From contig NZ_JADBEJ010000005.1 of assembly GCF_014873915.1 (NCBI RefSeq), positions 2,914,001 through 2,978,000 on the forward strand: a DNA stretch of 64,000 bases, written 5' to 3'. The position numbers and the translations under genes are program-made. This document shows, piece after piece, positions 44,961-53,668 of this stretch (within the stretch, counting starts at the first letter, position 1; every line of letters begins with the position of its first letter). The notes beneath the pieces were generated by a model. It was not told the origin of the DNA and searched no databases. It worked only from the letters and a program-made list of their open reading frames with translations. This DNA comes from Amycolatopsis roodepoortensis (GTDB lineage Bacteria; Actinomycetota; Actinomycetes; Mycobacteriales; Pseudonocardiaceae).

Positions 44961-45764
44961 TCACCTTGTCTGGAAGAGCCACCGGTCTAGCTCTTCCCGC
45001 AGCAGCTCCTTCAGGGCAGCGGGCTCGTCTGTGTGATGAGCACCGATTCGGATGGTATGCACGCCACAGCGATCCCAGTGCCTGTCACGGTCGGCGTCGT
45101 CGGCCTTCCGCGTGGTGCCGTAGTGGTGCGGTCCATCGACCTCGATCACTACAGCGCGGCCGTTGCCTAGAACGATGAAGTCCGGGGTGCGCACGCCGGC
45201 GTCGCGCAGCTTGGCCGCTGGCAGCGGCATCATGGCGATGGCTCGGTGCCGGGAGCACGCCCGTTGAAGTTCGACGAGCAACTCATAGACCACGATCTCG
45301 GCTCGACTACCGAACGTTAACCCGTCAGACACCGGGTAGCCGCCATTCGCTCGCTCCCGCCGGGCCTGGTTGCCTGGCAGCGCAACCGGTGGCTGCTCGG
45401 CTTGTGCCCGCCAATCAGCGGCCACCTCCGGCAGCGGCGGTACCGTCGGTTCAACGACGACTCCGAACACATCCTGTCGGCCGTGTTGTCGCAGCACTGG
45501 CTCCAGTTTGCTCCAGATACGGTCGACAATCTCGCTGGTGAACTCCGGAACCAACGACGGTGCCACTTCGAACACGGCCTCGTAGGTATCCGACCGCCAG
45601 TTGTCGCCGGGCGTCGGGTGGAAGTACCCGCCGTCACGACGCAGAGTCAGCTTGGCCCCCTGCACGAGGCGCTGTGCCAACTCGTCACCAGCCTCACCAA
45701 GTAGGTGATGCGTCTGCCCGAGCACCAGGTCGAGTTCCTCAACCGCGTCGTCATCAAGACTCAC
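44961..45764 (-). CDS. PD-(D/E)XK (DUF559-like) nuclease domain protein
   Basis: A 267-residue protein, best start GTG 45764 (the frame is open further upstream, but that region overlaps the next gene). The C-terminal domain reads RTPDFIVLGNGRAVVIEVDGPHHYGTTRKADDADRDRHW, with the Asp and Glu-x-Asp of a very-short-patch-repair-like nuclease. It ends HTIRIGAHHT...RWLFQTR. The N-terminal half (LDLVLGQTHHLLGEAGDEL...) has no known fold. It closes the defence island on the opposite strand. Confidence 0.65.
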   Translation of the reverse strand: MSLDDDAVEELDLVLGQTHHLLGEAGDELAQRLVQGAKLTLRRDGGYFHPTPGDNWRSDTYEAVFEVAPSLVPEFTSEIVDRIWSKLEPVLRQHGRQDVFGVVVEPTVPPLPEVAADWRAQAEQPPVALPGNQARRERANGGYPVSDGLTFGSRAEIVVYELLVELQRACSRHRAIAMMPLPAAKLRDAGVRTPDFIVLGNGRAVVIEVDGPHHYGTTRKADDADRDRHWDRCGVHTIRIGAHHTDEPAALKELLREELDRWLFQTR

Positions 45765-45777
45765 GCTCTTCAGCCTT

Positions 45778-46776
45778 TCACTCAGGCACGTCGACCGGAG
45801 ACAGCAGGTCAGGATTGGCAGCCGCACCCGCAGCGCCGCAGCAGGCGTTGACGCCGCAGCGCACACGTCGGCCGCGTCGCTGTCCGCGGCAGCCGCGAGC
45901 CATTTCGGCACCGCCCTGACCTCGTTCAACGCCGCGACCGCTCACGATGTCGTAAACGTGTACGTCAGGCGGCAACAGGCTCCCCCGCTCTGCGTCTTGC
46001 GGAACGCTGCTCAGGCGCTGATCGCCCTCGATCCGCGCCTGAAACTCGGAACGCACGGCCTTGACCAGCCGCCGCGCCTGAGTCGCACCTATGCCCAACT
46101 GAACACGAAGCGTGTCCGCCGAAATTGGCTTCTGGTGCGCGGCACGATGCGCAGCGTCTGCTTCCCGAGCCAACGACAAGAGCTTCTCCGGCGAACGCTT
46201 CTGCCGCGTCAGGCCGGGCCCATCCCGGTCAGCTACCTCGTCCTCGTTGCTATCGCTGCCAGCCGGGCTGGCTCCAGGTTTCTCCCGCACGAGTACCTCC
46301 GGCTGCTCTTCAGCAACCGCACCGCGTGTGGCCGTCGAAGCACTGCATTCACCGATTGCCTGTAGGAAGCTCGGGCCTACTTCAGCCCAGCCGATCAAGA
46401 GGAGCGGCCCGACGGCGTCGAAGGCTGCTTTTCCGTACTCACCTGCCACTACTGGGTCGGCCACGTTCAACGCCAACGTGACCACGCTCGCGAAGATCAG
46501 GAGTCGACGAGCCGGCCGCAGTACCTCCGCCGACGCGCCAGCGAGTGCCAGATGCCGGGTACCCAGCAGCAGACCAAGGATCGACAGATCGACCGCGGGT
46601 GCGACGAGCGGCGCGACCCAGACTGGGACTCCGAGCCGGAGGGCGAGGTTGAGGACGTTGCCGAAGCCGAAGAGGAAGGTGAGACCGACGACGACGCCCA
46701 TGATCACGGTGACGGCCTTCACGACGGTGGCCGCGTCCGAACCTGATCGAACTGACATAGCTGCGGGCCGGGTCAT
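45778..46776 (-). CDS. DUF2637-like membrane protein of integrated elements
   Basis: A 332-residue protein. Residues 20-145 contain four hydrophobic segments (VVKAVTVIMGVVVGLTFLFG, APLVAPAVDLSILGLLLG, LLIFASVVTLALNVADPVV, VGPLLLIGWAEVGPSFL). This is the DUF2637/SpdB-like layout found in actinomycete conjugative and integrative elements. The C-terminal cytoplasmic part has an HTH-like stretch (DTLRVQLGIGATQARRLVKAV). ATG 46776 overlaps the preceding gene (ATGA). Probably a relic or part of an integrated plasmid. Confidence 0.65.
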   Translation of the reverse strand: MTRPAAMSVRSGSDAATVVKAVTVIMGVVVGLTFLFGFGNVLNLALRLGVPVWVAPLVAPAVDLSILGLLLGTRHLALAGASAEVLRPARRLLIFASVVTLALNVADPVVAGEYGKAAFDAVGPLLLIGWAEVGPSFLQAIGECSASTATRGAVAEEQPEVLVREKPGASPAGSDSNEDEVADRDGPGLTRQKRSPEKLLSLAREADAAHRAAHQKPISADTLRVQLGIGATQARRLVKAVRSEFQARIEGDQRLSSVPQDAERGSLLPPDVHVYDIVSGRGVERGQGGAEMARGCRGQRRGRRVRCGVNACCGAAGAAANPDLLSPVDVPE

Positions 46777-47321
46777 CGAAGATCACCTGCTTCGACGCGC
46801 GGACGTCCATGGCTGTCTCTCGTGGGGATGCCGCGTTCACGCAGCTTGTTCAGCACGGTGGTGTGGTTGACGCCCAGGTGTTCGCCGACTCGTGCCAGGG
46901 ACCAGCCGAGGTTGTAGAGGTGGATGGCGTGGTCGACCTGGTCGGGGGACAGTCCGCGGCGGCGCATCGGTACGCCGTGCCGGTGGAGGATGTTGCTGAC
47001 CGTTCGTCGTTCGATGCCGAACCGGTCACCGAGTTCGTACACTGTCGCGCCGGACTGATAGCCCGCGATCAACTCCACGACTTGATCGGCACCGAGTTGT
47101 CGGGCACGCCGGGGCCGATCGCGCTCGATCGACGGCGGCTCGGGCGTATCGAGGCTGGGAAGCTTCTCACGGAGCTCTTCCAGGGCTCTGACCTGGTCTT
47201 TTATGTTCGAGTAAGGTCCCCTAACCTCCACAGTACGAAACACCGCCCACCTGGCAGACTTGCCGAGGTAGGGCGGTTTTTTCGTTGCGGTCACATCGCG
47301 GCGGCGACGGTGTTCGCTCAC
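46773..47321 (-). CDS. Double helix-turn-helix DNA-binding protein
   Basis: A 182-residue protein with two resolvase-like HTH units: LGADQVVELIAGYQSGATVYELGDRFGIERRTVSNILHRHG and LSPDQVDHAIHLYNLGWSLARVGEHLGVNHTTVLNKLRERG. No catalytic domain is present. It is coupled to the DUF2637 gene, as in actinomycete mobile elements. The GTG at 47321 puts a terminator-like hairpin inside the reading frame; an internal start after the hairpin is possible. Confidence 0.7.
   Translation of the reverse strand: MSEHRRRRDVTATKKPPYLGKSARWAVFRTVEVRGPYSNIKDQVRALEELREKLPSLDTPEPPSIERDRPRRARQLGADQVVELIAGYQSGATVYELGDRFGIERRTVSNILHRHGVPMRRRGLSPDQVDHAIHLYNLGWSLARVGEHLGVNHTTVLNKLRERGIPTRDSHGRPRVEAGDLR
47242..47282 (+). 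terminator. Terminator-like hairpin on the plus strand
   Basis: ACCGCCC pairs with GGGCGGT, with a further CCT/AGG pair inside, followed by TTTTTT. No plus-strand gene lies just upstream, and the sequence overlaps the 5' end of the minus-strand HTH gene, so its function is uncertain. Confidence 0.4.
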
Positions 47322-47394
47322 GGCATCGGATAGGTCTTAGTGGTGTGCATGGTCAGGGTCATGACGTAGCGATGGCGGGTCAACTGGTCGGCGA

Positions 47395-48000
47395 TCAGGG
47401 CATGCTGGACCGGCCCGCTGGTGTGGGTGAAAAGGTCCGACGACGGCTCAGGGCGCTCCAGTACCGGCTGTCCCGTTCGGTCCAGGACTCGCCGAGTCCG
47501 ATGCGAGTGGCGTCGTCCAGGTGCCGGGAGTAACCGACGCCGGGAAGGTTACTCGCGTCGTAGACCCGGTTCGGGCCCTCCGGGCGACCCCGGAACTGGC
47601 GGTAATAGTCGATGGGCTGAGCGATCGAGTCTGCATGTCCGAACCACTCGTGCGCCCTGACGATGTCGTCGAAGGAACGGATCCGGTCAGGCAGCTCGCC
47701 ATCGAAGCCTGCCTGCCGCACCCAGCTCGAAGCACAGCTCACGGTGTTCGGATCGGCCTGACCGAAGGACGAAGCACGGTCGACCTCGCAGGTTATGACG
47801 GTTCTCGCCGGGCCCCATTCTGCCCACGGGGTGCTTTTTTCCACTTCGGCGAATCGATCCGCGACCCAGCGGTCGTGCAGCTCGCGGTCAGCCATGGTGC
47901 CGTTCGTCGCCGCGGCCTTGTAGTCCTCCCACGACGGGCCACCACATGCTGCCAACGCCAGCGCGAGCAGCACCACCACACACGTACGTTTCCCCCACAT
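47395..48000 (-). CDS. Putative lipoprotein
   Basis: A 201-residue protein with a lipoprotein signal: MWGKRT, a hydrophobic run VVVLLALALAACGG, lipobox LAAC (Cys 19). The mature part has two or three cysteines and a WVRQAGFDGELPDRIRSFDDIV segment. No family recognised; expected at the outer face of the membrane. Confidence 0.65.
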   Translation of the reverse strand: MWGKRTCVVVLLALALAACGGPSWEDYKAAATNGTMADRELHDRWVADRFAEVEKSTPWAEWGPARTVITCEVDRASSFGQADPNTVSCASSWVRQAGFDGELPDRIRSFDDIVRAHEWFGHADSIAQPIDYYRQFRGRPEGPNRVYDASNLPGVGYSRHLDDATRIGLGESWTERDSRYWSALSRRRTFSPTPAGRSSMP

Positions 48001-48153
48001 GCCGCGATTATCACGGCATGTGAAGCGTCGGGCAACGCCCTCCCTATCGTCGCGCCGATCGTCCGGCCATCGGCATGAGCGCGTGGCACGTCAGCACGGA
48101 GTCCGGTGGCGAATTGTGTGGTCGGTTGCCGACCGCGACCGTACGGTGAGCCC

Positions 48154-49365
48154 ATGTATGCCGGGCTCACGGAGCGCATCGAGGCGAACGTTGCCGAACA
48201 TGCCTGTCACCTGCATCGACGTACCGACGGTATGACCGTTACGGAAACCGGCGATCTGGTGATCGCCGACAGCGGTATCGAAGGCGATGTCGGTACCGGT
48301 GCCGAAATCTTCAACATCGTCGCGAATGCTCGTTTCGCGCCGGATGAGTTGAAGAACCGTCTCTTCCTCACGGCGTTCAAGCTGCGTTTGACCGGCCGCG
48401 CCTTCTCGTGGTCGGCCGGTCCGAATTCCGCGGATATGCCGTTCGGCTCCGTCGAACTGACGGCAGGGAAGACGGAAGCCGTGATGTGCGGCCGCACAGC
48501 GGACATCTTGCGTGCGGGCCCGTACCCGGATCTGGAGGTCCGCCGCGTCCGCACCCCGGAGGAACTCGCCGACTACGCCCGAATCCTTGCCGCCGGCTGG
48601 AATCCACCAGCCGTCGCCGTTGGAGAATTCTACGATCGTGTGGGTCCGTCCGCCCTCGCCGAGGACTGTCCGGCGCACTATCTGATCGGTTACCACCATG
48701 GCGAGCCGGTGAGCGCAGGCGAGATTTTCCCGCACGCCGAGGTCGCCGGTATCTACAACATCTCCACGCTGCCCGCCTCCCGGCGCCGGGCATTCGGCGG
48801 TGCCATGACCTTGGCCGCTGTGGAGCGTGCTCGCGCCGCCGGTTACGACACCGTGGCGATCCGAGCGTCCGCCGAGGACGAGCCGGTGTACCGCGGGCTC
48901 GGTTTCCGTGCCGCCGGCTGGTACACCGAGTACCCCGTCCCGATCGTTCCGTTGGAAGACCGCGGCCACACCACGCGGGAGCAGCTGATCTCCATCGGCT
49001 TCGAACACGTCCATGTGGAAAACGAGCGCTACAGCGGCCCGCAAGCCGGTGTCGCCGACATCTCCGGCATTCCCCACTACTTCGTCAGGCTGAACAGCTT
49101 GTTCGAGGACGGTGATCAGTTCTCCGTCTGGCCGATCGACGACGAGAGTTTCGCCCTCGAACAGGAAGCCTGGCGTCTCTACGTGAGAGCGTGGGATGCG
49201 GGGGACCATAAACCCGCGCGCCTCACTGAGCTCGACGCGCTGCTGGAGGCTCGCCGTACCACGCCGCCCGCCGTCGCACGAACGATGTTCGCGCAATGGC
49301 GTTTCGACGAACGCGACGCGCGCCACGACGACAGCGGACCTACCTACATGATGCGCTGGCGCTAG
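48154..49365 (+). CDS. GNAT-family N-acetyltransferase
   Basis: A 403-residue protein from ATG 48154. The acetyl-CoA site is in the middle (YNISTLPASRRRAFGGAMTLAAVERARAAGYDTVAI, and VYRGLGFRAAGWYTEYPV). The N-terminal 130 and C-terminal 150 residues are additional domains. The substrate is unknown; the double-sized chain suggests a specialised acetyltransferase. Confidence 0.8.
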   Translation: MYAGLTERIEANVAEHACHLHRRTDGMTVTETGDLVIADSGIEGDVGTGAEIFNIVANARFAPDELKNRLFLTAFKLRLTGRAFSWSAGPNSADMPFGSVELTAGKTEAVMCGRTADILRAGPYPDLEVRRVRTPEELADYARILAAGWNPPAVAVGEFYDRVGPSALAEDCPAHYLIGYHHGEPVSAGEIFPHAEVAGIYNISTLPASRRRAFGGAMTLAAVERARAAGYDTVAIRASAEDEPVYRGLGFRAAGWYTEYPVPIVPLEDRGHTTREQLISIGFEHVHVENERYSGPQAGVADISGIPHYFVRLNSLFEDGDQFSVWPIDDESFALEQEAWRLYVRAWDAGDHKPARLTELDALLEARRTTPPAVARTMFAQWRFDERDARHDDSGPTYMMRWR

Positions 49366-49377
49366 TTTTCCATCGGT

Positions 49378-49512
49378 GAGGAGGTGCTCAGCCGGCGCCT
49401 CGACACCACCTGGCCCGGAACCGATCCCACCTGGCGACAACTCACCACCCGCAACGCCCGCCGGTTCCTCGGCGCCTCCCCGGACCAACGAACGACGCCA
49501 CCCCAGGGCTGA
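49378..49512 (+). pseudogene. C-terminal remnant, probably of an amidohydrolase-like gene
   Basis: A 44-codon open stretch ending at TGA 49512 reads VLSRRLDTTWPGTDPTWRQLTTRNARRFLGAS, which looks like the last helices of a TIM-barrel metal-dependent hydrolase. It has no start and no upstream body; the GNAT gene abuts it. Confidence 0.35.
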
Positions 49513-49515
49513 CCA

Positions 49516-50271
49516 TCAGTGTGCGGTGAGCCCGCCGTCGACGACGAGTTCGGTTCCGGTGATGAACGAGGATTCGTCGCAGGCCAGGAACAGCATCGCG
49601 GGAGCGATCTCGGCGGGGCCGCCTGCGCGCCGCATGGGGGTGCGCATGATGTCGGGTTGCCGGTCGCCCTGCTCATCGAGCACGGCTTGGATCATCGGGG
49701 TGGCGATGACCCCGGGGTGCACCGAGTTGACCCGGACGCCGCGGGTGGCGTATTCGACGGCGGCGGTCTTGGTCAGCAGCCGCACGGCTCCCTTGGTCGC
49801 CTGGTACGCGGCGGCGGCTCCACTGCCGACCAGGCCGAGCACTGAGGAGGTATTGATGATGGAGGCGTTGCCGGAGGCGCGCAGCAGGGGCATGGCCGTC
49901 TTCATCCCGAGCCAGGTGCCGGTCTGGTTGACCGCGACCACCTGGTCCCAGCCGTCCTTCGTGGTCTCCTCGATGCCGGGCCAGTCCAGGACACCGGCGA
50001 TGTTGACCAAGATGTCAAGACGGCCGAAGCGCCGCCGGGTCAGCTCGATCGCCGTGCTCCAGTTCTCCGGTGAGGAGACGTCCAACCGGACGGCCAGCGC
50101 ATCGGTGCCCTCGGCTTTCAGCCGCGCGGCGAGCTCGTCCGTGGTGTCCTGGGAGACGTCGGTGACGACCAGGCCGGCTCCTTCGCGGGCGAACAGTTCC
50201 GCGGTGGCTTGTCCGATGCCGCCGGTCGCGCCCGTGATCAACGCGACCTTGCCGGCGAGCCGTCCAGGCAT
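49516..50271 (-). CDS. SDR-family oxidoreductase
   Basis: A 251-residue classical short-chain dehydrogenase. Cofactor site GATGGIGQA; NIAGVLD; catalytic Ser in INTSSVLGL, Tyr-x3-Lys in AAYQATKGAV; PGVIATPM; and the C-terminal TGTELVVDGGLTAH. The Asp after the second strand (VTDVS) favours NAD(H). It is followed upstream by a broken second SDR gene in the same direction. Confidence 0.92.
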   Translation of the reverse strand: MPGRLAGKVALITGATGGIGQATAELFAREGAGLVVTDVSQDTTDELAARLKAEGTDALAVRLDVSSPENWSTAIELTRRRFGRLDILVNIAGVLDWPGIEETTKDGWDQVVAVNQTGTWLGMKTAMPLLRASGNASIINTSSVLGLVGSGAAAAYQATKGAVRLLTKTAAVEYATRGVRVNSVHPGVIATPMIQAVLDEQGDRQPDIMRTPMRRAGGPAEIAPAMLFLACDESSFITGTELVVDGGLTAH

Positions 50272-50292
50272 TATCCGTTCCTTTCTCGTTGT

Positions 50293-50681
50293 GTCTGCTG
50301 GTGTAGCCGCCGTCGGCGGCGATGACCGCGCCGGTGACGAAGCTGGAGCGGGGTGACGCCAGGAAGCCGATCACCTCGGGCTGTCGGCCCGGAAGTCGTC
50401 GAGCAGGTCGGTCTCGATCACACCGGGGGGCCGCCGAACCGGTCGATCGCCGCGGCCACCGACCGCACCGCGGTGTCCTCTCTGGACACATCGCCGACCA
50501 AAGTGGACACCCGGTCGAACCGGGCGGCGAGGTCGTCCACTTCCGGGCGGAGGTCAGTGGCCAGCACTCGCGCGCCGCGGGCGTGCAGCCAGGCGACCGT
50601 GGCCGCGCCGAACCCGCGGGCAGCACCGGCGACCAACGCGACCTTGCCCTCCAAGTCGCCAGAGGCCGGTGGCAGGCTCAT
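50293..50681 (-). pseudogene. SDR oxidoreductase with internal deletion
   Basis: The N-terminal part is normal (GKVALVAGAARGFGAATVAWLHARG, then AAAIDRFGG) but stops at PPV. In shifted frames the downstream sequence reads PGVIETDLLDDFRADS and then EVIGFLASPRSSFVTGAVIAADGGYTS, the usual SDR C-terminus. About 110-130 central residues, including the catalytic Ser-Tyr-Lys, are missing. Confidence 0.75.
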
Positions 50682-50950
50682 CGCCGCGCCTGCCCTCGAT
50701 GATCGGCGGCGGACTCGCGATACAGGACGAGATGCTCGTGGTGGAGCACGCCGTCGCGGATGTCGCCCGTCGCGGTGAAGCCGGTGTCGTCCACGTAGTC
50801 GAGGTGGTTCCCGGTCACCGTGTAGCGACCGGTGTAGGCGCTACGCCGTTCGCCGCGTGCTTCGTCGTAGCGCCCGTCGGCGCGCAGCTCCTGCCGGATA
50901 TGCCCGTCCGCGGTGACCCACATGCCGACCACGTCGATATCGCTCGTCAT
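50678..50950 (-). CDS. Atu4866-like beta-barrel protein
   Basis: A 90-residue protein from ATG 50950: VVGMWVTADGHIRQELRADGRYDEARGERRSAYTGRYTVTG..., DGVLHHEHLVLYRE. This matches the small Atu4866 family, which has a lipocalin-like barrel and is often found beside short-chain dehydrogenases and an XRE-type regulator. The 5' end is divergent from that regulator, with 93 nt between them. Confidence 0.8.
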   Translation of the reverse strand: MTSDIDVVGMWVTADGHIRQELRADGRYDEARGERRSAYTGRYTVTGNHLDYVDDTGFTATGDIRDGVLHHEHLVLYRESAADHRGQARR

Positions 50951-51043
50951 ACCGACCAGCGTCGGCGACGACGAACGGCGTCGGCAGGACGTGTGGTGAC
51001 TGGGTGTGCCGCACCCACCCAACCGGACGCGCGGCGATTTAGC

Positions 51044-51895
51044 ATGATCGCCATGGGCAGTGGTGAGCTGGGGGCGTTCCTGCGAGCGCGCCGTGCACAA
51101 CGATCTCCGGAAGACGCGGGCGTGCTCTACTCCGGCCGCCGCAAGGTGACCGGGCTGCGCCGCGAAGAAGTCGCCGTGCTCGCGGGAGTGAACGTCGACT
51201 ACTACACCCGGCTGGAACAGGGCCGCGAGACCCACCCGTCACCGCAAGTGCTCGACGCCCTGTGCCGCGCACTGGATCTCGCCCCCGACGCCCGCGAGCA
51301 CCTGTACCGGCTGGCCGGTGCCACACCGGACAACACACTCACGCCGGTGCCGCAGACGGTGAGCCCCGAATTGCGGCAACTCATGGACGGCTACCCGCAC
51401 ACCCCGGCCTTCGTGCTCAACCGCATCCTGGACGTACTGGCCACCAACGCCCTCGCCGACGCGCTGTTCTCACCATTCCGTGCGGTGGACAACCTCGCCC
51501 GCATGACCTTCCTCGACCCCGCGGGACGACAGTTCTACGCGCGCTGGGACTGGACCGCACAAGCCACCGTGGCGAACCTGCGGGTCGCCGCAGGTCTCAA
51601 CCCGCACGACCCCGCCCTACGACACCTGGTGGCCGAACTCAGCGAAGGCAGCGCGCACTTCCGCGACCTGTGGGAAACGCACCAGGTGCGCGGCAAGACC
51701 CGCGAACCCAAACACCTCGTGCACCCCGACGTCGGCCCGCTCACCCTTACCTACCAGGCATTCGACGTGCGCAGCGCCCCCGGCCAGCAACTGATCATCT
51801 ACCACGCCGAACCCGCCACCCCGAGCGCACACACGCTCGCGCTGCTGAGCAGCCTCCACGCGACCACGAACCAAACGCGCACGGTCGACACCTAA
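51044..51895 (+). CDS. XRE-family regulator with MmyB-like ligand domain
   Basis: A 283-residue protein from ATG 51044 (ATG 51053 is also possible). N-terminal HTH: FLRARRAQRSPEDAG, then KVTGLRREEVAVLAGVNVDYYTRLEQGRETHPSPQVLDALCRALDL. The C-terminal domain (FVLNRILDVLATNALADALFSPF..., LVHPDVGPLTLTYQAFDVRSAPGQQLIIYHAEP) is the MmyB-like ligand domain. Its divergent neighbours suggest it controls the Atu4866/SDR gene set. Confidence 0.88.
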   Translation: MIAMGSGELGAFLRARRAQRSPEDAGVLYSGRRKVTGLRREEVAVLAGVNVDYYTRLEQGRETHPSPQVLDALCRALDLAPDAREHLYRLAGATPDNTLTPVPQTVSPELRQLMDGYPHTPAFVLNRILDVLATNALADALFSPFRAVDNLARMTFLDPAGRQFYARWDWTAQATVANLRVAAGLNPHDPALRHLVAELSEGSAHFRDLWETHQVRGKTREPKHLVHPDVGPLTLTYQAFDVRSAPGQQLIIYHAEPATPSAHTLALLSSLHATTNQTRTVDT

Positions 51896-52180
51896 CCCGC
51901 TCTCGGTCACCCCACGTCCGCTGTCCGGCATGAGCGGACGCTGTCGACAACGAGACCGAACCTTGCGAGCAGTGGTCAGGGATTCGAGTCGCCTCAGCTC
52001 CGCAGTACGAAAAACCACCCACCTGGCCTGCCCGCGCCGTCGCCTTCGATGACGTGCCACTTGCCGCCCTGGAATCCCTGTGGCGACTCGGTTGTCTTCC
52101 AGTCACGACAACCGGCGGACGGGCAGAGGCGGGCCTACACTGACCACACCAGGGTGAATCCGCTGACCTGCGAGGTTGCC

Positions 52181-52618
52181 ATGAACATGCCGGACCCGGA
52201 CAGAAGCGATCCGACCCGTCGCATCAGGCCCATCGAGGAACCGGCGCCGGCGGCCTTCGAGGAAGGTGTCGTGGACCCGGATCGTGGCCGGATCAGGGTC
52301 GTCACCATCATCTGCACGGTGATCACCGTCGTCAGCGCCCTGTTCGCGATAGTGCTCGCGCTGCACATCGTCTTCGTGCTGGGCGAGGCGAACCCCCGCA
52401 ACGGTTTCGCCTCCTTCGTCGACAGCTGGTCGGCGGCGGTATCGCTGGGACTGCGGGGGTTGTTCACCCCCGGTGACGCGAAGCTGCAGGTCCTGCTCAA
52501 CGATGGCCTTGCCGCGTTGGCCTGGCTGGCCATCGGCGCGTTTCTCACCTACCTCGTTCGCCGTCTCGCGCTGCCCGCCGGGCGTCGCGCGGTGCGGTAT
52601 CGCCGAGTGGTGCGCTAA
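52181..52618 (+). CDS. Small membrane protein
   Basis: A 145-residue protein from ATG 52181 with an acidic N-terminus and two hydrophobic segments: VVTIICTVITVVSALFAIVLALHIVFVL and GLAALAWLAIGAFLTYLV. A short Arg-rich C-terminus follows. Many such actinobacterial proteins are uncharacterised. The 285 nt upstream hold a 25-bp motif shared with 47231-47255. Confidence 0.65.
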   Translation: MNMPDPDRSDPTRRIRPIEEPAPAAFEEGVVDPDRGRIRVVTIICTVITVVSALFAIVLALHIVFVLGEANPRNGFASFVDSWSAAVSLGLRGLFTPGDAKLQVLLNDGLAALAWLAIGAFLTYLVRRLALPAGRRAVRYRRVVR

Positions 52619-52732
52619 CGCCCGGCAAACCTGCCATATCGCGGTGGATGGGTCAGCTCTTCCGGACTGGTTGGCGGTCATGGCGAGCCGCTTCCGGGCT
52701 GGTTCGACCTCGTCCGCGGAGCGCCCCTGGCG

Positions 52733-53095
52733 CTACTCGCCCGGGTCGTGGTGCTGAGCGATATTGAGTACCGTTCCGCCTGGTGCTCGGACGAAGAAGC
52801 GGCGGACACCCCACCTCTCCGTCGTCAGTGGGTGGACGATCTCATAGCCGAGACGTTGCGCGGTGGCGTACGCCTCGTCGACGTCATCGACCTTGACCGA
52901 GAGCAGCGGGTTCTCGGGCCCGGTAGCGTCCCGCGTGAGCAGTTGGATGTGTTCGCCCGAAGCAGGCACGATGACGCGCGTAACCCAGTCCAGGCCCATG
53001 TCCTGCGCATCAAGGCCGAGGAAATCGGTATAAAAGGCCTTCGCTTCGTCCAGATCGGGCACCGAGAGGTCGGCCGTCACCCGGATGACTCGCAT
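52733..53095 (-). CDS. VOC (glyoxalase/bleomycin-resistance) family protein
   Basis: A 120-residue single-domain protein: ADLSVPDLDEAKAFYTDFLGLDAQDMGLDWVTRVI, EHIQLLTRDA, LSVKVDDVDEAYATAQRLGYEIVHPLTTERWGVRRFFVRAPGGTVLNIAQH. It has the paired beta-alpha-beta-beta-beta modules and dimeric metal-site pattern of the family; the ligand is unknown. Confidence 0.88.
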   Translation of the reverse strand: MRVIRVTADLSVPDLDEAKAFYTDFLGLDAQDMGLDWVTRVIVPASGEHIQLLTRDATGPENPLLSVKVDDVDEAYATAQRLGYEIVHPLTTERWGVRRFFVRAPGGTVLNIAQHHDPGE

Positions 53096-53260
53096 GAACA
53101 GCTCTCCGTCCGCATCGCCGAGCAGGTTCGCATCCTTCGTAATCAGCCTGCATGCTCTATGTCAACGAATCCAACCGTGGTCCGGCCTGGCCGATTCCGC
53201 AGGACCACGTTGGCGACCGGAGTTCCGCTGCCCGGCACTGCAAGCACGAGAGGACAGACC

Positions 53261-53626
53261 ATGGGCGTCTACGTGTCGGTCAGAGGCTGGCTGGAGTGCG
53301 ACCAGAAGCAACTCGCCGCCATCCAAGAGATCATCTCGGCGCACGACGACGGCTTCTACACACGCGGCTGGAGCCTGCCCCGCGAACCCTTCAACTGGAC
53401 CCGCTACGTCTTCTACGGCGGCGATATCCGGCAGCAAGCGGTTGATTGGCTACTCGGCCAGCTCGGAAGCATCGCGCGACTCCCCGCGTCCGACCCGGAC
53501 AACGACCTGGTCCGAGGCTTGTTCTTCGCCGGCCACGAGGCCGACGGCATGAGTGAGTGGCGGATTCACCAAGGGCAGGTGCTCATCTCGCCAGGCGACA
53601 AGCGATACCGCTACCTCGATGATTAG
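53261..53626 (+). CDS. Hypothetical protein
   Basis: A 121-residue soluble protein from ATG 53261: a short YVSVRGWLECD beginning, then a helix and aromatic-rich strands (RYVFYGGDIRQQAVDWLLGQL). No family recognised. It precedes the phosphatase gene by 42 nt and may be cotranscribed. Confidence 0.5.
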   Translation: MGVYVSVRGWLECDQKQLAAIQEIISAHDDGFYTRGWSLPREPFNWTRYVFYGGDIRQQAVDWLLGQLGSIARLPASDPDNDLVRGLFFAGHEADGMSEWRIHQGQVLISPGDKRYRYLDD

Positions 53627-53668
53627 CGGACACAGACCCGGCTTGATCGACGAGGGAGCGCCCGGACG

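Noticed and set aside
48091..49488. Long minus-strand open frame (465 codons) opposite the GNAT gene
   Set aside because: The plus-strand frame has clear acetyltransferase motifs and a normal start. The minus frame is low-complexity and matches no family, as expected for antisense frames in GC-rich DNA.
51971..51995. GGATTCGAGTC-like sequence suggesting a tRNA T-arm or att site
   Set aside because: No acceptor stem, anticodon arm or CCA end could be fitted around it.
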